From contig CAZCBE010000005.1 in NCBI GenBank assembly GCA_964496695.1, forward strand, positions 1-64,000: DNA of 64,000 nt, given 5' to 3'. Made by a program: the position numbers and the translations under genes. How positions within the stretch are numbered: position 1 is the first letter of the stretch; the number at the start of each line of letters is the position of its first letter. Of the stretch, positions 54,864 through 62,981 are shown one piece after another. The notes below the pieces were generated by a model that worked only from the letters and a program-made list of their open reading frames with translations, was not told the DNA's origin and did not search any database. The DNA comes from SXTU01 sp964496695. GTDB lineage: Bacteria; Verrucomicrobiota; Verrucomicrobiia; Limisphaerales; SXTU01.

Positions 54864-55340
54864 GTGAGCCTGGACTACGAAGAGATCATCGAAGGCGAGT
54901 CGGTCCTCCGTCGCGCGCCCGCCGGCCGGCATGAGGACATCTGCGCGGCCCTGCACAGGGCCTTCGCTGCAGCGTTGACGGGTAACGCGGTGGCCCGCCT
55001 GCTGGAGCCGCGCTCCATCGTCCAGCTTTCGCCGGGCACCCTGCTGCGTCCTGATCTGGCGCTCGTCACCGCCGCGACCGGCAAGCTCTGGCTGGCCGCC
55101 GAGATCGTCAGTTCCACCGACCATCGCTGGGACACGGTGACGAAGAAGGAGCTTTACGAGAATTTCGCCGTGCCGCGCCTCTGGATGGTGGACCCGCGCT
55201 ACGACAACGTGGAAGTGTATCACGGCAGTCCGCATGGACTGGCGTTGCAGCACATTTACGCCGGGCGCGAGGTGCTGGGCGAGAAGCTCCTGCCCGCCTT
55301 GAAGGTGACCGTGGCGGAACTGTTTGCCGCGCGAGGGTGA
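54864..55340 (+). CDS. Uma2-family PD-(D/E)xK endonuclease-like protein
   Basis: A 158-residue protein of the Uma2 (DUF820) family. Family marks are RPDLALV with the first acidic residue, WLAAEIVSSTD with the catalytic Glu, then KKELYENFAVPRLWMVDPR. Uma2 proteins form large paralogous sets in Cyanobacteria and some other phyla; nuclease activity is predicted from fold. Start GTG 54864. It is bordered on the left by a word-repeat palindrome but is not enclosed by inverted arms, unlike the GxxExxY gene. Confidence 0.8.
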   Translation: MSLDYEEIIEGESVLRRAPAGRHEDICAALHRAFAAALTGNAVARLLEPRSIVQLSPGTLLRPDLALVTAATGKLWLAAEIVSSTDHRWDTVTKKELYENFAVPRLWMVDPRYDNVEVYHGSPHGLALQHIYAGREVLGEKLLPALKVTVAELFAARG

Positions 55341-55531
55341 GATCGGGTCAAAATATTTATCAGAAAAACTGTTGTAATCTCCCGGGGATGAGGCAGTGTG
55401 CGCTTGCACTTAGATTGCTCAAGGTTAGCTAGGCATGGTGAATCGTCAGGTGAACGTGGTTCGGTGATGATTTGAAACCCGGTATTCGGGAACAGTCGGC
55501 GAAGCAGGAGTGGGTCTAGTCAAATCATCGA
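55341..55531 (+). promoter_or_regulatory. Long leader of the RRM gene
   Basis: A 191-base gap, AT-richer than its surroundings at the start (CAAAATATTTATCAG). It has a small hairpin CCCGGTATTCGGG near 55477-55489. It could hold the promoter and a structured 5' leader, as seen for cold-inducible RNA-binding protein genes, but I cannot fix a -35/-10 pair with confidence. No ORF is supportable. Confidence 0.35.
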
Positions 55532-55870
55532 ATGAACAACAAACTGTTTGTAGGGAATCTTTCCTTCAACACCACCGAGAACGATCTCCAAGACACTTTC
55601 GCCGCGCACGGCACCGTCATGGAAGTCAACCTCATGATGGACCGTATGACCGGCAAGTCCCGCGGCTTCGCCTTCGTCACCATGGATTCCGACCAGTCCG
55701 CCCAGGCGGCCATTGCCGGTCTCCACGGGAAGAACATGGGCGGCCGTGACCTCACCGTGAACGTTGCGCGTCCCCGCGAAGATCGTCCCCGCTCCGGCGG
55801 CGGCGGTGGCGGCGGCGGCTACGGTGGCGGCGGCGGTGGTGGTGGCGAGCGCCGCGAGCGCCGCTATTAA
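55532..55870 (+). CDS. RRM-type RNA-binding protein with Gly-rich tail
   Basis: A 112-residue protein. It has a single RNA recognition motif (about 3-80), with RNP2 KLFVGNLSF at residues 4-12 and RNP1 KSRGFAFVTM at about 43-52. The tail is Gly-rich with Arg and Tyr (about 85-112). This is the architecture of bacterial Rbp proteins (cyanobacterial cold-inducible type), which bind RNA and act as chaperones or localisation factors. Start ATG 55532. A strong intrinsic terminator follows 23 bases after the stop, so it is probably monocistronic. Confidence 0.92.
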   Translation: MNNKLFVGNLSFNTTENDLQDTFAAHGTVMEVNLMMDRMTGKSRGFAFVTMDSDQSAQAAIAGLHGKNMGGRDLTVNVARPREDRPRSGGGGGGGGYGGGGGGGGERRERRY

Positions 55871-55892
55871 TCCGGCCTAGCTGGAATTCTCG

Positions 55893-55929
55893 AAGGTGCG
55901 GGAGGTCTTTGGACTTCCCGCACCTTTTT
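55893..55929 (+). terminator. Intrinsic terminator after the RRM gene
   Basis: AAGGTGCGGGAGGTC, loop TTTG, then GACTTCCCGCACCTTTTT. The stem is about 14 bp with one internal mismatch region and is followed directly by a run of five T. This is the clearest Rho-independent terminator in the window. Confidence 0.88.
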
Positions 55930-55942
55930 GCTTTTGGTGACG

Positions 55943-56041
55943 AGGAGCGCGGCCTGCAGGCCGCAGAAACGTGGACAGTTCAGGAGTGGTTCGAATGCCC
56001 CATTGCGCTCAACCTTTCCGCGGCGTGACCGCCGCGCTCCT
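55943..56041. repeat. GC-rich palindromic element
   Basis: AGGAGCGCGGCCTGCAGGCC and GCGGCGTGACCGCCGCGCTCCT form outer arms AGGAGCGCGGC / GCCGCGCTCCT, each with its own small hairpin. It occupies the convergent spacer between the RRM gene and the lipoprotein-sorting-like gene. Confidence 0.7.
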
Positions 56042-56101
56042 ACCGGTCAAGCTGACCGTGAACTCGCCGGGTCGGAACCGGCGCTCCATCTTGACTGGCA
56101 C

Positions 56102-56833
56102 CTACTGGACCTCGACGTCGAAAATCAGGCTCGTGCGCGAGTCGGTCTGCGGATTGCGGATCTCCATCTCCTTCAAGCGCCACTGGCCGTTGACCTTCTG
56201 GAACCGCTTCGGCTCGAACTCTTTCATCAGCTTGCCGGCGGCATCATAAGCCTCCGCGCACACGATACCCATCGTGTCTTGGTCCAGCCAGGTGACCACG
56301 CGTGAGTAGCCTCCAGGCGCGGGGCGCGCGGTGGTGCTCTCCAGCACGTAACAGGCCTCGCCCCGCCGCTGCTCTTTCTTCAGCAGGCGCTGTTCCGGCC
56401 AATGGAAGAAATCCAGCCCCAGATCCACGAGCCAGAAATCTGAACCGGCAAACGGCACCAGCAGGTTGCCGGCTGGCTGCGGCGCGGCCCCGCCCACCCG
56501 GCCAGTCTGGTATTGGCTGGGTGCGAGCGGTGAGCGTAGCACGCGAAAGAGCAGGCCATCACCGCTGACGTAGTCGGTGGCCCAGGTCGCGTCACCGACC
56601 GTGGTGCGAATGGTCACCGGGATTTGCGAGCGCACCCCACGATGGTCGCGGACTTTCAGCACCGCCGTGTTCGTGCTGCTGGTCTTGGGTGCCAGGGCGC
56701 GCGCCTCGGCGGCGATGCGCAAGCCTTCGGCGCGTTGCTGTGCCGGGTCCGAGATGAGGATCTCCCCGGCGAGGAGCGAGGGCAGCAAGGCGAGGAGGCC
56801 GACTGCGGTGGCGAGGGTTCGCGTGAAGAGCAT
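56102..56833 (-). CDS. Exported outer-membrane lipoprotein-sorting-like (LolA-fold) protein
   Basis: A 243-residue exported protein with a signal peptide (about 1-23, ending LLAG). A LolA/LolB-like half-barrel follows: ILKV-type opening strands (AVLKVRDHRGVRSQIPV), NLLVPFAGSDFWLVDLGLDF, CYVLESTTARPAPGGYSRVV and RLKEMEIRNPQTDSRTSL. The domain is annotated as outer-membrane lipoprotein-sorting protein, often with RND-type exporters; none is here. I choose ATG 56833. The longer frame to GTG 56938 would translate a diverged half of the P6 palindrome (56856-56930). It lies about 100 bases after lon on the same strand. Confidence 0.72.
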   Translation of the reverse strand: MLFTRTLATAVGLLALLPSLLAGEILISDPAQQRAEGLRIAAEARALAPKTSSTNTAVLKVRDHRGVRSQIPVTIRTTVGDATWATDYVSGDGLLFRVLRSPLAPSQYQTGRVGGAAPQPAGNLLVPFAGSDFWLVDLGLDFFHWPEQRLLKKEQRRGEACYVLESTTARPAPGGYSRVVTWLDQDTMGIVCAEAYDAAGKLMKEFEPKRFQKVNGQWRLKEMEIRNPQTDSRTSLIFDVEVQ

Positions 56834-56855
56834 CTCCCGCAGGCCATGGAACCGA

Positions 56856-56930
56856 GAGGCTCGCTGCGCTCGCTCCGATTCCGTCGCCACGTGGAGTTCG
56901 AAGAAGTCTTGCCCTGCCGGGGTTGGTGGC
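56856..56930. repeat. Diverged half of a P6 palindromic element
   Basis: GAGGCTCGCTGCGCTCGCTC, CGATTCCGTCG and GTTCGAAGAAGTCTTGCCCT match, position for position with substitutions, the right half of 41411-41562. It sits between lon and the LolA-like gene, overlapping that gene's possible upstream start. Confidence 0.65.
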
Positions 56931-56934
56931 GTGG

Positions 56935-59388
56935 TCACTTGGGCTTGCCTCCCGGCGTTCGCCTTTGCGCCTTGGGTTTGGCAACTGGTTCTTCCACGAG
57001 CGCCAGCGGAATCAGGTCACTGATCCGGCGGACGAAATGAACCTTCATCTTCGCCCGCACTTCTTCGGGCACTTCGACCCAGTCCTTGCGGTTATGCTCC
57101 GGCAGCAGAACTTGCTTGAGCCCGGCCCGGGCGGCGGCGAGCACCTTCTCCTTGATGCCACCGACGGGCAGCACACGGCCACGCAGGCTGATCTCACCGG
57201 TCATCGCCAGCCCGGAGCGCACCCGGCGCTGCGTAAGGAGCGAGGCGAGGGCGACCAGCATCGTCACGCCCGCACTCGGTCCGTCCTTCGGCGTGGCACC
57301 CGCCGGAACATGCACATGGATGTCGTGCTTCTCAAAATCCTTGTCGCCGATGCCCAGCATCACGGCCTGCGCTCGCAGGTAGCTCAAGGCCGCCTGCGCG
57401 CTCTCCTTCATCACGTCGCCCAGCGAGCCGGTCAAAATCAGCTTGCCGGTGCCGGTCATGCGCGTGGCCTCGATGAACAAGATGTCCCCTCCCACCGGCG
57501 TCCACGCGAGCCCGACCGCGATGCCGCACTCGGCAATGTTCTCGGCGGACTCGGAGACAAACCGGGGCTGGCCCAGCAGTTCCTCCAGCCCTTTGGGAGA
57601 AATCGTCATGGGCTGCACGTCGCCGTTCTTGGAGGCGATGCTGCGCGCGGCCTTGCGGACGACTGCCGCAAGTTCCCGGTCAAGCTGACGGCACCCGGCC
57701 TCGCGCGTGTAGTCGTGGGCCAGCTTGCGGATGGTGGCGTCCGGCATCCTCACCAGCTTCGGCTTGATCCCGTGCTCGGCAAGCTGGCGTGGCAGCAGGT
57801 GACGGCGCGCGATGTGGACCTTCTCCTCCAGCGTGTAGCTGGGCAGTTCGATGACTTCGAGGCGGTCGCGCAGCGCGGGGAGAATCGGGTCCAGCCAGTT
57901 CGCCGTGGTGAAGAACAGCACGCGGGAGAGGTCGAACGGCACGTCGAGGTAATGGTCCATGAACGTGCTGTTCTGCTCGGGATCGAGCACTTCCAGCAAC
58001 GCGGCGGATGGATCACCGCGGAAGTCCGCGCCGACCTTGTCGATCTCGTCCAATAGGATAACCGGGTTATGGCTCTCGACGCGCCGCATCGTCTGGATGA
58101 TGCGGCCGGGCATCGCCCCCACGTAAGTGCGGCGGTGGCCTCGGATCTCCGCCTCGTCCCGCATCCCCCCGAGGGAGATGCGCGCAAACTTGCGGCCCAA
58201 GGCCTCGGCGACGCTCCGGCCCAGCGAGGTCTTGCCCACGCCGGGCGGGCCAACGAGACAGAGAATGGGCCCCTTGAGCTGGCGCTTGAGCTTGATGACC
58301 GCCAAAAATTCCAGCAGCCGGTCCTTCACCTTCTTGAGCCCGTAGTGCTGCTCATCCAGCAGGCGTCCGGCCTCGTCGAGGTCGAACTTGTCCTCCGTGG
58401 ACTTGCTCCACGGGAGATTGGCGAGCCAGTCCAAGTAGTTGCGCGTGATGCTGTATTCGGCCACGGCGGGTGGCGTCTGCTGGAGACGCTCCAGCTCCTT
58501 GTCGGCGACTTTGCGCACGTCAGGCGGCAGCTTGGCGTTGTCAATGGCCTCGCGCAGCGCGTTGGCGTCCGCCGTGGCAGTATCGGTCTCGCCCAGTTCG
58601 CGCTGGATCGCGCGGATCTGCTCGCGCAGGAAGAAGTCCCGCTGGCTCTTCGACATGGAAGTGGTGACTTCCTTCTGAATCTTCGTGCCGAGCGTGAGCA
58701 CTTCGAGTTCGCGCTGAAGCAGCGGGAGCAGCCGGCCCAGGCGCTCCTTGACGGAGGTGATTTCGAGGTGCCGCTGGCGCTCCTGTAGGTCGAGATTGAG
58801 ATTCGCTGCGATCAGGTCGGCGAGGCGCGCGGGGGTTTCCTGATTCAGTGAGGTGACCTTGACCTGGTCCGAGAGCGCCGGTGACAAACTGATGATCTGC
58901 TGGAAAAGCTGGCTGGCGTTGCGGGCGAGGGCGGCCAGTTCGACAGAATCCTCGGCGAGGTCCTCCATGAGCGCAATGCGGGCGCGGAGATACGGTTCCT
59001 GCGTAAGAAATTCCTGGAGCTGAAACCGCCGCAGGCCCTCGACGAGGATGCGCACGGTGTTGTCCGGGAACTTGAGCATCTTGAGCACCCGGCCCGCGCA
59101 GCCGTGCGACCACAGTTCCTCGGGCTTGGGCTCCTGCACCTCTGGCTTGGTCTGCAGCACAAGACCAACGAAGCGGTCCCCGCCGACCACGTCGTCAATC
59201 AGCTTGATGCTCTGGGCCGACTCGACCAGCAAGGGAGCCACCATGCCCGGAAACAACACGATGTCCGAGAGCCCGAGGATCGGCAGCACGTCGGGCAGCG
59301 GCTTGGCCCCGGCCCGGAGGAACGCGGTGTCGTTCCCGCCAGAACCGGCGTTCAAGATGTTGATAAATTCGGTGTCGGGTGTGCTCAT
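56935..59388 (-). CDS. lon: ATP-dependent protease Lon
   Basis: An 817-residue cytosolic AAA+ protease degrading misfolded and regulatory proteins. The N-terminal LON substrate domain (about 30-230) is followed by the ATPase with Walker A GPPGVGKTSLGRS near residue 380 and Walker B VILLDEIDKV. The C-terminal Ser-Lys protease domain has Ser705 in PKDGPSAGVTM and the Lys region in GGIKEKVLAAARAGLKQVLLP. Length is typical (about 800). The small heat-shock gene lies 56 bases upstream on the same strand, indicating a stress operon. Confidence 0.96.
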   Translation of the reverse strand: MSTPDTEFINILNAGSGGNDTAFLRAGAKPLPDVLPILGLSDIVLFPGMVAPLLVESAQSIKLIDDVVGGDRFVGLVLQTKPEVQEPKPEELWSHGCAGRVLKMLKFPDNTVRILVEGLRRFQLQEFLTQEPYLRARIALMEDLAEDSVELAALARNASQLFQQIISLSPALSDQVKVTSLNQETPARLADLIAANLNLDLQERQRHLEITSVKERLGRLLPLLQRELEVLTLGTKIQKEVTTSMSKSQRDFFLREQIRAIQRELGETDTATADANALREAIDNAKLPPDVRKVADKELERLQQTPPAVAEYSITRNYLDWLANLPWSKSTEDKFDLDEAGRLLDEQHYGLKKVKDRLLEFLAVIKLKRQLKGPILCLVGPPGVGKTSLGRSVAEALGRKFARISLGGMRDEAEIRGHRRTYVGAMPGRIIQTMRRVESHNPVILLDEIDKVGADFRGDPSAALLEVLDPEQNSTFMDHYLDVPFDLSRVLFFTTANWLDPILPALRDRLEVIELPSYTLEEKVHIARRHLLPRQLAEHGIKPKLVRMPDATIRKLAHDYTREAGCRQLDRELAAVVRKAARSIASKNGDVQPMTISPKGLEELLGQPRFVSESAENIAECGIAVGLAWTPVGGDILFIEATRMTGTGKLILTGSLGDVMKESAQAALSYLRAQAVMLGIGDKDFEKHDIHVHVPAGATPKDGPSAGVTMLVALASLLTQRRVRSGLAMTGEISLRGRVLPVGGIKEKVLAAARAGLKQVLLPEHNRKDWVEVPEEVRAKMKVHFVRRISDLIPLALVEEPVAKPKAQRRTPGGKPK

Positions 59389-59444
59389 GTCCGCCGCTGA
59401 TTCGCCGTTGGATGACCGCAGGGACCAAATCCTTCAGAGAAAAA

Positions 59445-59834
59445 CTAACAAGCCTCCTTCGCACCGGACGCCACCGGCACGTCCACGCGGAGAAAACCGT
59501 TCTGATAAGAAGCCCGGGCCTGGGCGAGATCGAAGTTGCCGGGCAGTTCCACGACGCTCTCAAAAGCGCCGTAGTGGATCTCCATCACTTGAAAGTTGCA
59601 CTTGCCGTTCCGGCACTCATCCCGCCGCACGCCGCTGATGGTCATGCGCGCGCCCTCGACGGTGATCTCCAGATCCTCTTTGCGGATGCCGGCGAGTTCC
59701 ACCTTGATCACCGCGCCGGTGCCGTGGATATAGACGTCGGTATTGGGCGTCCAGCCCGTCTCCCCGTTCGCGGTGCCCGAGGGACGAGACGGCGAGCCGG
59801 AGGAGAAGTGCAGCGTGGAGTTGGCCTTGGACAT
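59445..59834 (-). CDS. Hsp20/alpha-crystallin family small heat-shock protein
   Basis: A 129-residue ATP-independent holdase. The alpha-crystallin domain covers about 30-120, with DVYIHGTGAVIKVELAGIRKEDLEITVEG and, near the end, ARASYQNGFLRVDVPVA. The YQNGFLRV segment corresponds to the conserved A-x-x-x-N-G-x-L motif. The N-terminal tail is short and Ser/Pro/Gly-rich. Its place just upstream of lon suggests joint induction on protein damage. No CIRCE or obvious sigma-32 promoter is visible upstream. Confidence 0.88.
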   Translation of the reverse strand: MSKANSTLHFSSGSPSRPSGTANGETGWTPNTDVYIHGTGAVIKVELAGIRKEDLEITVEGARMTISGVRRDECRNGKCNFQVMEIHYGAFESVVELPGNFDLAQARASYQNGFLRVDVPVASGAKEAC

Positions 59835-59855
59835 GGTGGGCGAGGTTGGCGCGGT

Positions 59856-60062
59856 TCAAGCCATCTTCACGATGACCTGCGGACGCTCGCCTTTGCGGGC
59901 GCGATAAGTGATGGAACCCTTGGGGGCTGGACCGCTGCCAGCCGTGCAGCCACACGGATTATCCTTCGAGAAGCAATGCCCACGCGGGCGAAGCCGGGGC
60001 CGGATGAGCAAGAAGGCGGCGACCCCAACAATCGCCAAAGCCGCAATTTGCTGCCAGTCCAT
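59856..60062 (-). CDS. Small Cys-containing membrane protein (FeoB-associated-like)
   Basis: A 68-residue protein with one N-terminal membrane helix (about 4-21, IAALAIVGVAAFLLI). A short Cys cluster follows (HCFSKDNPCGC), similar in layout to FeoB-associated Cys-rich membrane proteins. No feo gene is nearby. It starts the minus-strand run leading into hsp20 and lon, 21 bases upstream of hsp20, so it may be part of the same stress transcript. Function is unknown. Confidence 0.6.
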   Translation of the reverse strand: MDWQQIAALAIVGVAAFLLIRPRLRPRGHCFSKDNPCGCTAGSGPAPKGSITYRARKGERPQVIVKMA

Positions 60063-60148
60063 ACGTCACGAAGCTAGTGCATGAATGGCGGGTGGTAAAA
60101 CGATTTTTCTGATCCGCCATCGGTCAGGCGCATCCGCGCCTGCCCCGA

Positions 60149-60258
60149 AGCGCGGCCCTCCGGGCCGCAGCGGCTGGAAGCAGGGAATGACGTAGGAATC
60201 TCCGAAGCACCTCCAGCAAGGTAGCCGCTGCGGCCCAGAGGGCCGCGCTCCGAAGGAA
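60149..60258. repeat. Full P7 palindromic element
   Basis: CGAAGCGCGGCCCTCCGGGC with GCAGCGGCTGG on the left is answered by TAGCCGCTGCGGCCCAGAGG with GCCGCGCTCCG on the right, about 30-base arms with a 40-base loop. The AGCAGGGAATGAC loop word is shared with 8424-8510 (reverse), confirming one family. It fills the spacer between aroC and the Cys-rich protein gene. Confidence 0.88.
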
Positions 60259-60273
60259 ACTGCATCCTGTCGG

Positions 60274-61353
60274 TCACCCGCACTGCGCATGATGCCGCAG
60301 CGCGTGGTCCGCCAGCACCAGCGAGGTCATGGCCTCCACCATCGGCACGGCGCGCGGGAGCACGCAGGGGTCATGGCGACCCCGTGGCTTGAGCGTGGTG
60401 TTCTGAAGGTTCACATCCACGGTGTCCTGCTCGTGGAAGACCGTGGCGGTAGGCTTGAAAGCGACGCGGAAGTAGATCGTCTCGCCATTCGATATGCCGC
60501 CCTGCACACCGCCCGAACGGTTCGTGACGGTGCGGACCTTCCCGTCCACGTTGCGAAAGGCGTCGTTGTGGTGCTTGCCGGTGAGCATCGTGCCGCCGAA
60601 GCCGGAGCCGATTTCAAAGCCCTTGGTCGCGGGCAGGCTTAACATCGCCTTGCCCAAATCCGCCTCCAGCCGATCAAAAACGGGTTCCCCCCAGCCGACT
60701 GGCACCCCGCGCGCTATGCCCACGATCACCCCGCCCACGCTGTCGCCCTGCGACCGCACCTGCTCGATGAGCGCGATCATCTTCTCGGCCACGGCCGGGT
60801 CCGGGCAGCGGACAATGTTCGCTTCGACCTGCTCCAGCTTCAGGGCATCCACGTCCACATGGCAGTGGAGATGCTGCACCGTCTCCACGCAGGCGAGCAC
60901 TTCCACGCCCCAGCGTTCACGCAGCAGCTTCTTCGCAATCGCCCCGGCCGCCACCCGGCCGACGGTCTCGCGGGCGCTGGTGCGTCCCCCGCCCGGCCAG
61001 GCGCGGATGCCATACTTGGCCTGATAGGTGTAATCCGCGTGGGAAGGCCGGAACTTCTCCGCCATCTCCGTGTAAGCCTCCGAGCGCTGGTCCTCGTTCT
61101 TCACCATCAGCGAGATGGGGGTGCCCAGCGTCTTGCCCTCGAACGTGCCGGAGAGGATTTGCACCGTGTCCGCCTCCTTGCGTGGCGTGGTGATGCTGGA
61201 CTGGCCGGGCCGGCGGCGGTCGAGTTCCGGCTGGATGTCCGCCTCGGTCAACGCGAGCTGCGGCGGGCACCCATCCACGACCGCGCCTACTCCACCGCCG
61301 TGGGACTCGCCCCAGGTGGTGACGCGGAACAGGTGGCCAAAAGTGTTGCCCAT
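60274..61353 (-). CDS. aroC: Chorismate synthase
   Basis: A 359-residue enzyme converting 5-enolpyruvylshikimate-3-phosphate to chorismate with reduced FMN, the last shikimate-pathway step. The N-terminus MGNTFGHLFRVTTWGESHG, the GRTSARETVGRVAAGAIAK motif and the C-terminal RGRHDPCVLPRAVPMVEAM signature are all present. Length is typical. I choose ATG 61353; the frame extends to 61665 only by reading the P2 palindrome. No other aro gene is adjacent. Confidence 0.96.
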   Translation of the reverse strand: MGNTFGHLFRVTTWGESHGGGVGAVVDGCPPQLALTEADIQPELDRRRPGQSSITTPRKEADTVQILSGTFEGKTLGTPISLMVKNEDQRSEAYTEMAEKFRPSHADYTYQAKYGIRAWPGGGRTSARETVGRVAAGAIAKKLLRERWGVEVLACVETVQHLHCHVDVDALKLEQVEANIVRCPDPAVAEKMIALIEQVRSQGDSVGGVIVGIARGVPVGWGEPVFDRLEADLGKAMLSLPATKGFEIGSGFGGTMLTGKHHNDAFRNVDGKVRTVTNRSGGVQGGISNGETIYFRVAFKPTATVFHEQDTVDVNLQNTTLKPRGRHDPCVLPRAVPMVEAMTSLVLADHALRHHAQCG

Positions 61354-61478
61354 GCGTGAAGACTGCCGGAAAAGCGGGCAAACGGCAAGGCAGCAGCAAC
61401 AGCAACCTGCTCGGCGAAGGCTCCTCCAACTGTGCGCGACACGTATCGCTTCGTGAGGCGCGGACGGCCACCGCGCTT

Positions 61479-61664
61479 TGGAGTGCGGTGACTTGTCACC
61501 GCTTTCCGCAGGCGACTCGTCGCCGTCGAAGTCATGAGATCGTTCGATTACAACCGCACCTCCCCGCTCGCGCGAGTCTGACCGGTGCTGGGCAAAAGCA
61601 TGCCCCTTGTCGGTTGACGGTGACCACTCGCCTGCCAAAAGCGGCGAGAACTCGCCGCACTCCA
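61479..61664. repeat. 186-bp palindromic element (family P2), intergenic copy
   Basis: Same ends (TGGAGTGCGG, CCGCACTCCA) and same 186-base span as the coding copy at 40060-40245. The first 50 bases are nearly identical and the loop centre differs. Flanking bases GCTT and CAT are also shared, so true ends may be slightly longer. Here it sits upstream of aroC. Confidence 0.92.
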
Positions 61665-61740
61665 CATCGCACCGGTCCGATCCCAGCCAACGGGACTTGC
61701 TTCAGCCCGAACCATGCATTTGAAATCGGAGGGGCCACTT

Positions 61741-61865
61741 CAACACAGAGACGCAGAGGACGCAAAGTTGTGCGGAGATTGGGATCTGCGAAGGCCATCA
61801 ACCGACGAACCCAAACAACTTGGTCCAACTCTGCGTTCCTCCGCGTTCTCTGCGTCTCCGCGTTA
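61741..61865. repeat. Word-repeat palindrome (GACGCAGAG family)
   Basis: CACAGAGACGCAGAGGACGC on the left faces tandem CTCTGCGT/CTCCGCGT words on the right (61830-61865). With the P2 copy it accounts for most of 61354-61952, which contains no supportable gene. Confidence 0.8.
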
Positions 61866-61952
61866 GAGGGACGCCACTTTCAACTGCATCGTCTCGGTTC
61901 AGCTTTCGCGTCGCGTTGACACCCCTGCCCTTGCTTCCTACCGTGCGGGCAC

Positions 61953-62831
61953 ATGAATGCTTTGAAAGACTCGCTGGTGGAGCTGATCCGCCGGACTTCC
62001 GCCGAGATCCCCGACGACGTGAACCGCGCACTCGTCACCGCGCTCGAAAACGAGAAGAAGGGCACCATCGCCGCCACCGCGCTCAAGATCATTGACCAGA
62101 ACATCGAGCTGGCGAAGCGCAAGTCCCAGCCCATCTGTCAGGACACCGGCAGCGTGATCTTCTACGTGGACTGCCCCATCGGCTTCGACCAAATTACTTG
62201 CGAGGAAGCTGCGCGCGAGGCCGTGAAGGAAGCGACCGCCAAGGGCTTCCTGCGCCAGAACTCCGTGGACTCCCTCACCGGCAAGAACGATGGCACCAAC
62301 CTCGGCCCCGGCGCACCCACCGTCCACTTCCACCAGCACCGCTCCCCGGAAATCACCGTGCGCCTCATGCTCAAGGGCGGCGGGTGCGAAAACGTCGGCG
62401 CGCAATACTCCCTCCCCGCCGAGAAACTCCACGCCAACCGCGACCACGACGGCTGCCGCAAGGTCATCCTCGACGCCGTGCTTCAGGCGCAGGGCAAGGG
62501 CTGCGGCCCGGGCATCCTCGGCGTGTGCATCGGCGGCGACCGCGCGACCGGCTACGAATACAGCAAACAGCAGTTCCTGCGCCTCCTCGACGACCGCAAC
62601 TCCAACCCCGAACTGGACGAACTGGAGCAAGACATCCTGAAGACCGCGAACGAACTCGGCATCGGCCCGATGGGCTTCGGCGGCAAGACCACCCTGCTGG
62701 GCGTGAAAATCTGCGCCGCGAATCGTGTCCCCGCTTCATTCTTCGTCAGCATCAGCTACATGTGCTGGGCATATCGACGGCAGGGCGTGGTGCTGGGCAC
62801 GGAGGGGGAGATTGAGAAGTGGTTGTATTGA
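61953..62831 (+). CDS. Class I fumarate hydratase (tartrate dehydratase-type) alpha subunit
   Basis: A 292-residue [4Fe-4S] hydro-lyase alpha subunit. Cluster-binding Cys candidates lie in PICQDTGSVIF, GGGCENVG and GPGILGVCIGG, with the family's KNDGTNLGPGAPTVHFHQH and GPMGFGGKTTLLGVKI. It interconverts fumarate and malate (or acts on tartrate) together with a beta subunit usually encoded next door. No beta subunit follows: the next gene is an AlbA_2 regulator. Either beta is elsewhere or this alpha is orphaned. Start ATG 61953. Confidence 0.88.
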   Translation: MNALKDSLVELIRRTSAEIPDDVNRALVTALENEKKGTIAATALKIIDQNIELAKRKSQPICQDTGSVIFYVDCPIGFDQITCEEAAREAVKEATAKGFLRQNSVDSLTGKNDGTNLGPGAPTVHFHQHRSPEITVRLMLKGGGCENVGAQYSLPAEKLHANRDHDGCRKVILDAVLQAQGKGCGPGILGVCIGGDRATGYEYSKQQFLRLLDDRNSNPELDELEQDILKTANELGIGPMGFGGKTTLLGVKICAANRVPASFFVSISYMCWAYRRQGVVLGTEGEIEKWLY

Positions 62832-62981
62832 GGAAACAAAATGGCTGGGAGTCACTACCCGTTCTGCTGGCCGCATCGCCATGGAGTTGCTTGGCGAGTG
62901 GCTTTCATTTGTCCGCAACAAGTTCAGTCGTTGTAAGTGCCTGATTACAGGATAGTTTCTATTTGTTTTGAAAACAACCTG

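Noticed and set aside
54784..55340. Uma2 gene as a second inverted-repeat cassette
   Set aside because: Both arms of the palindrome lie on the left of the gene; there is no matching arm after its stop.
55960..56010. tRNA-like T-loop word (GGTTCGAATGCCCC)
   Set aside because: No matching acceptor stem, D arm or anticodon arm can be drawn around it; it lies within a palindromic spacer.
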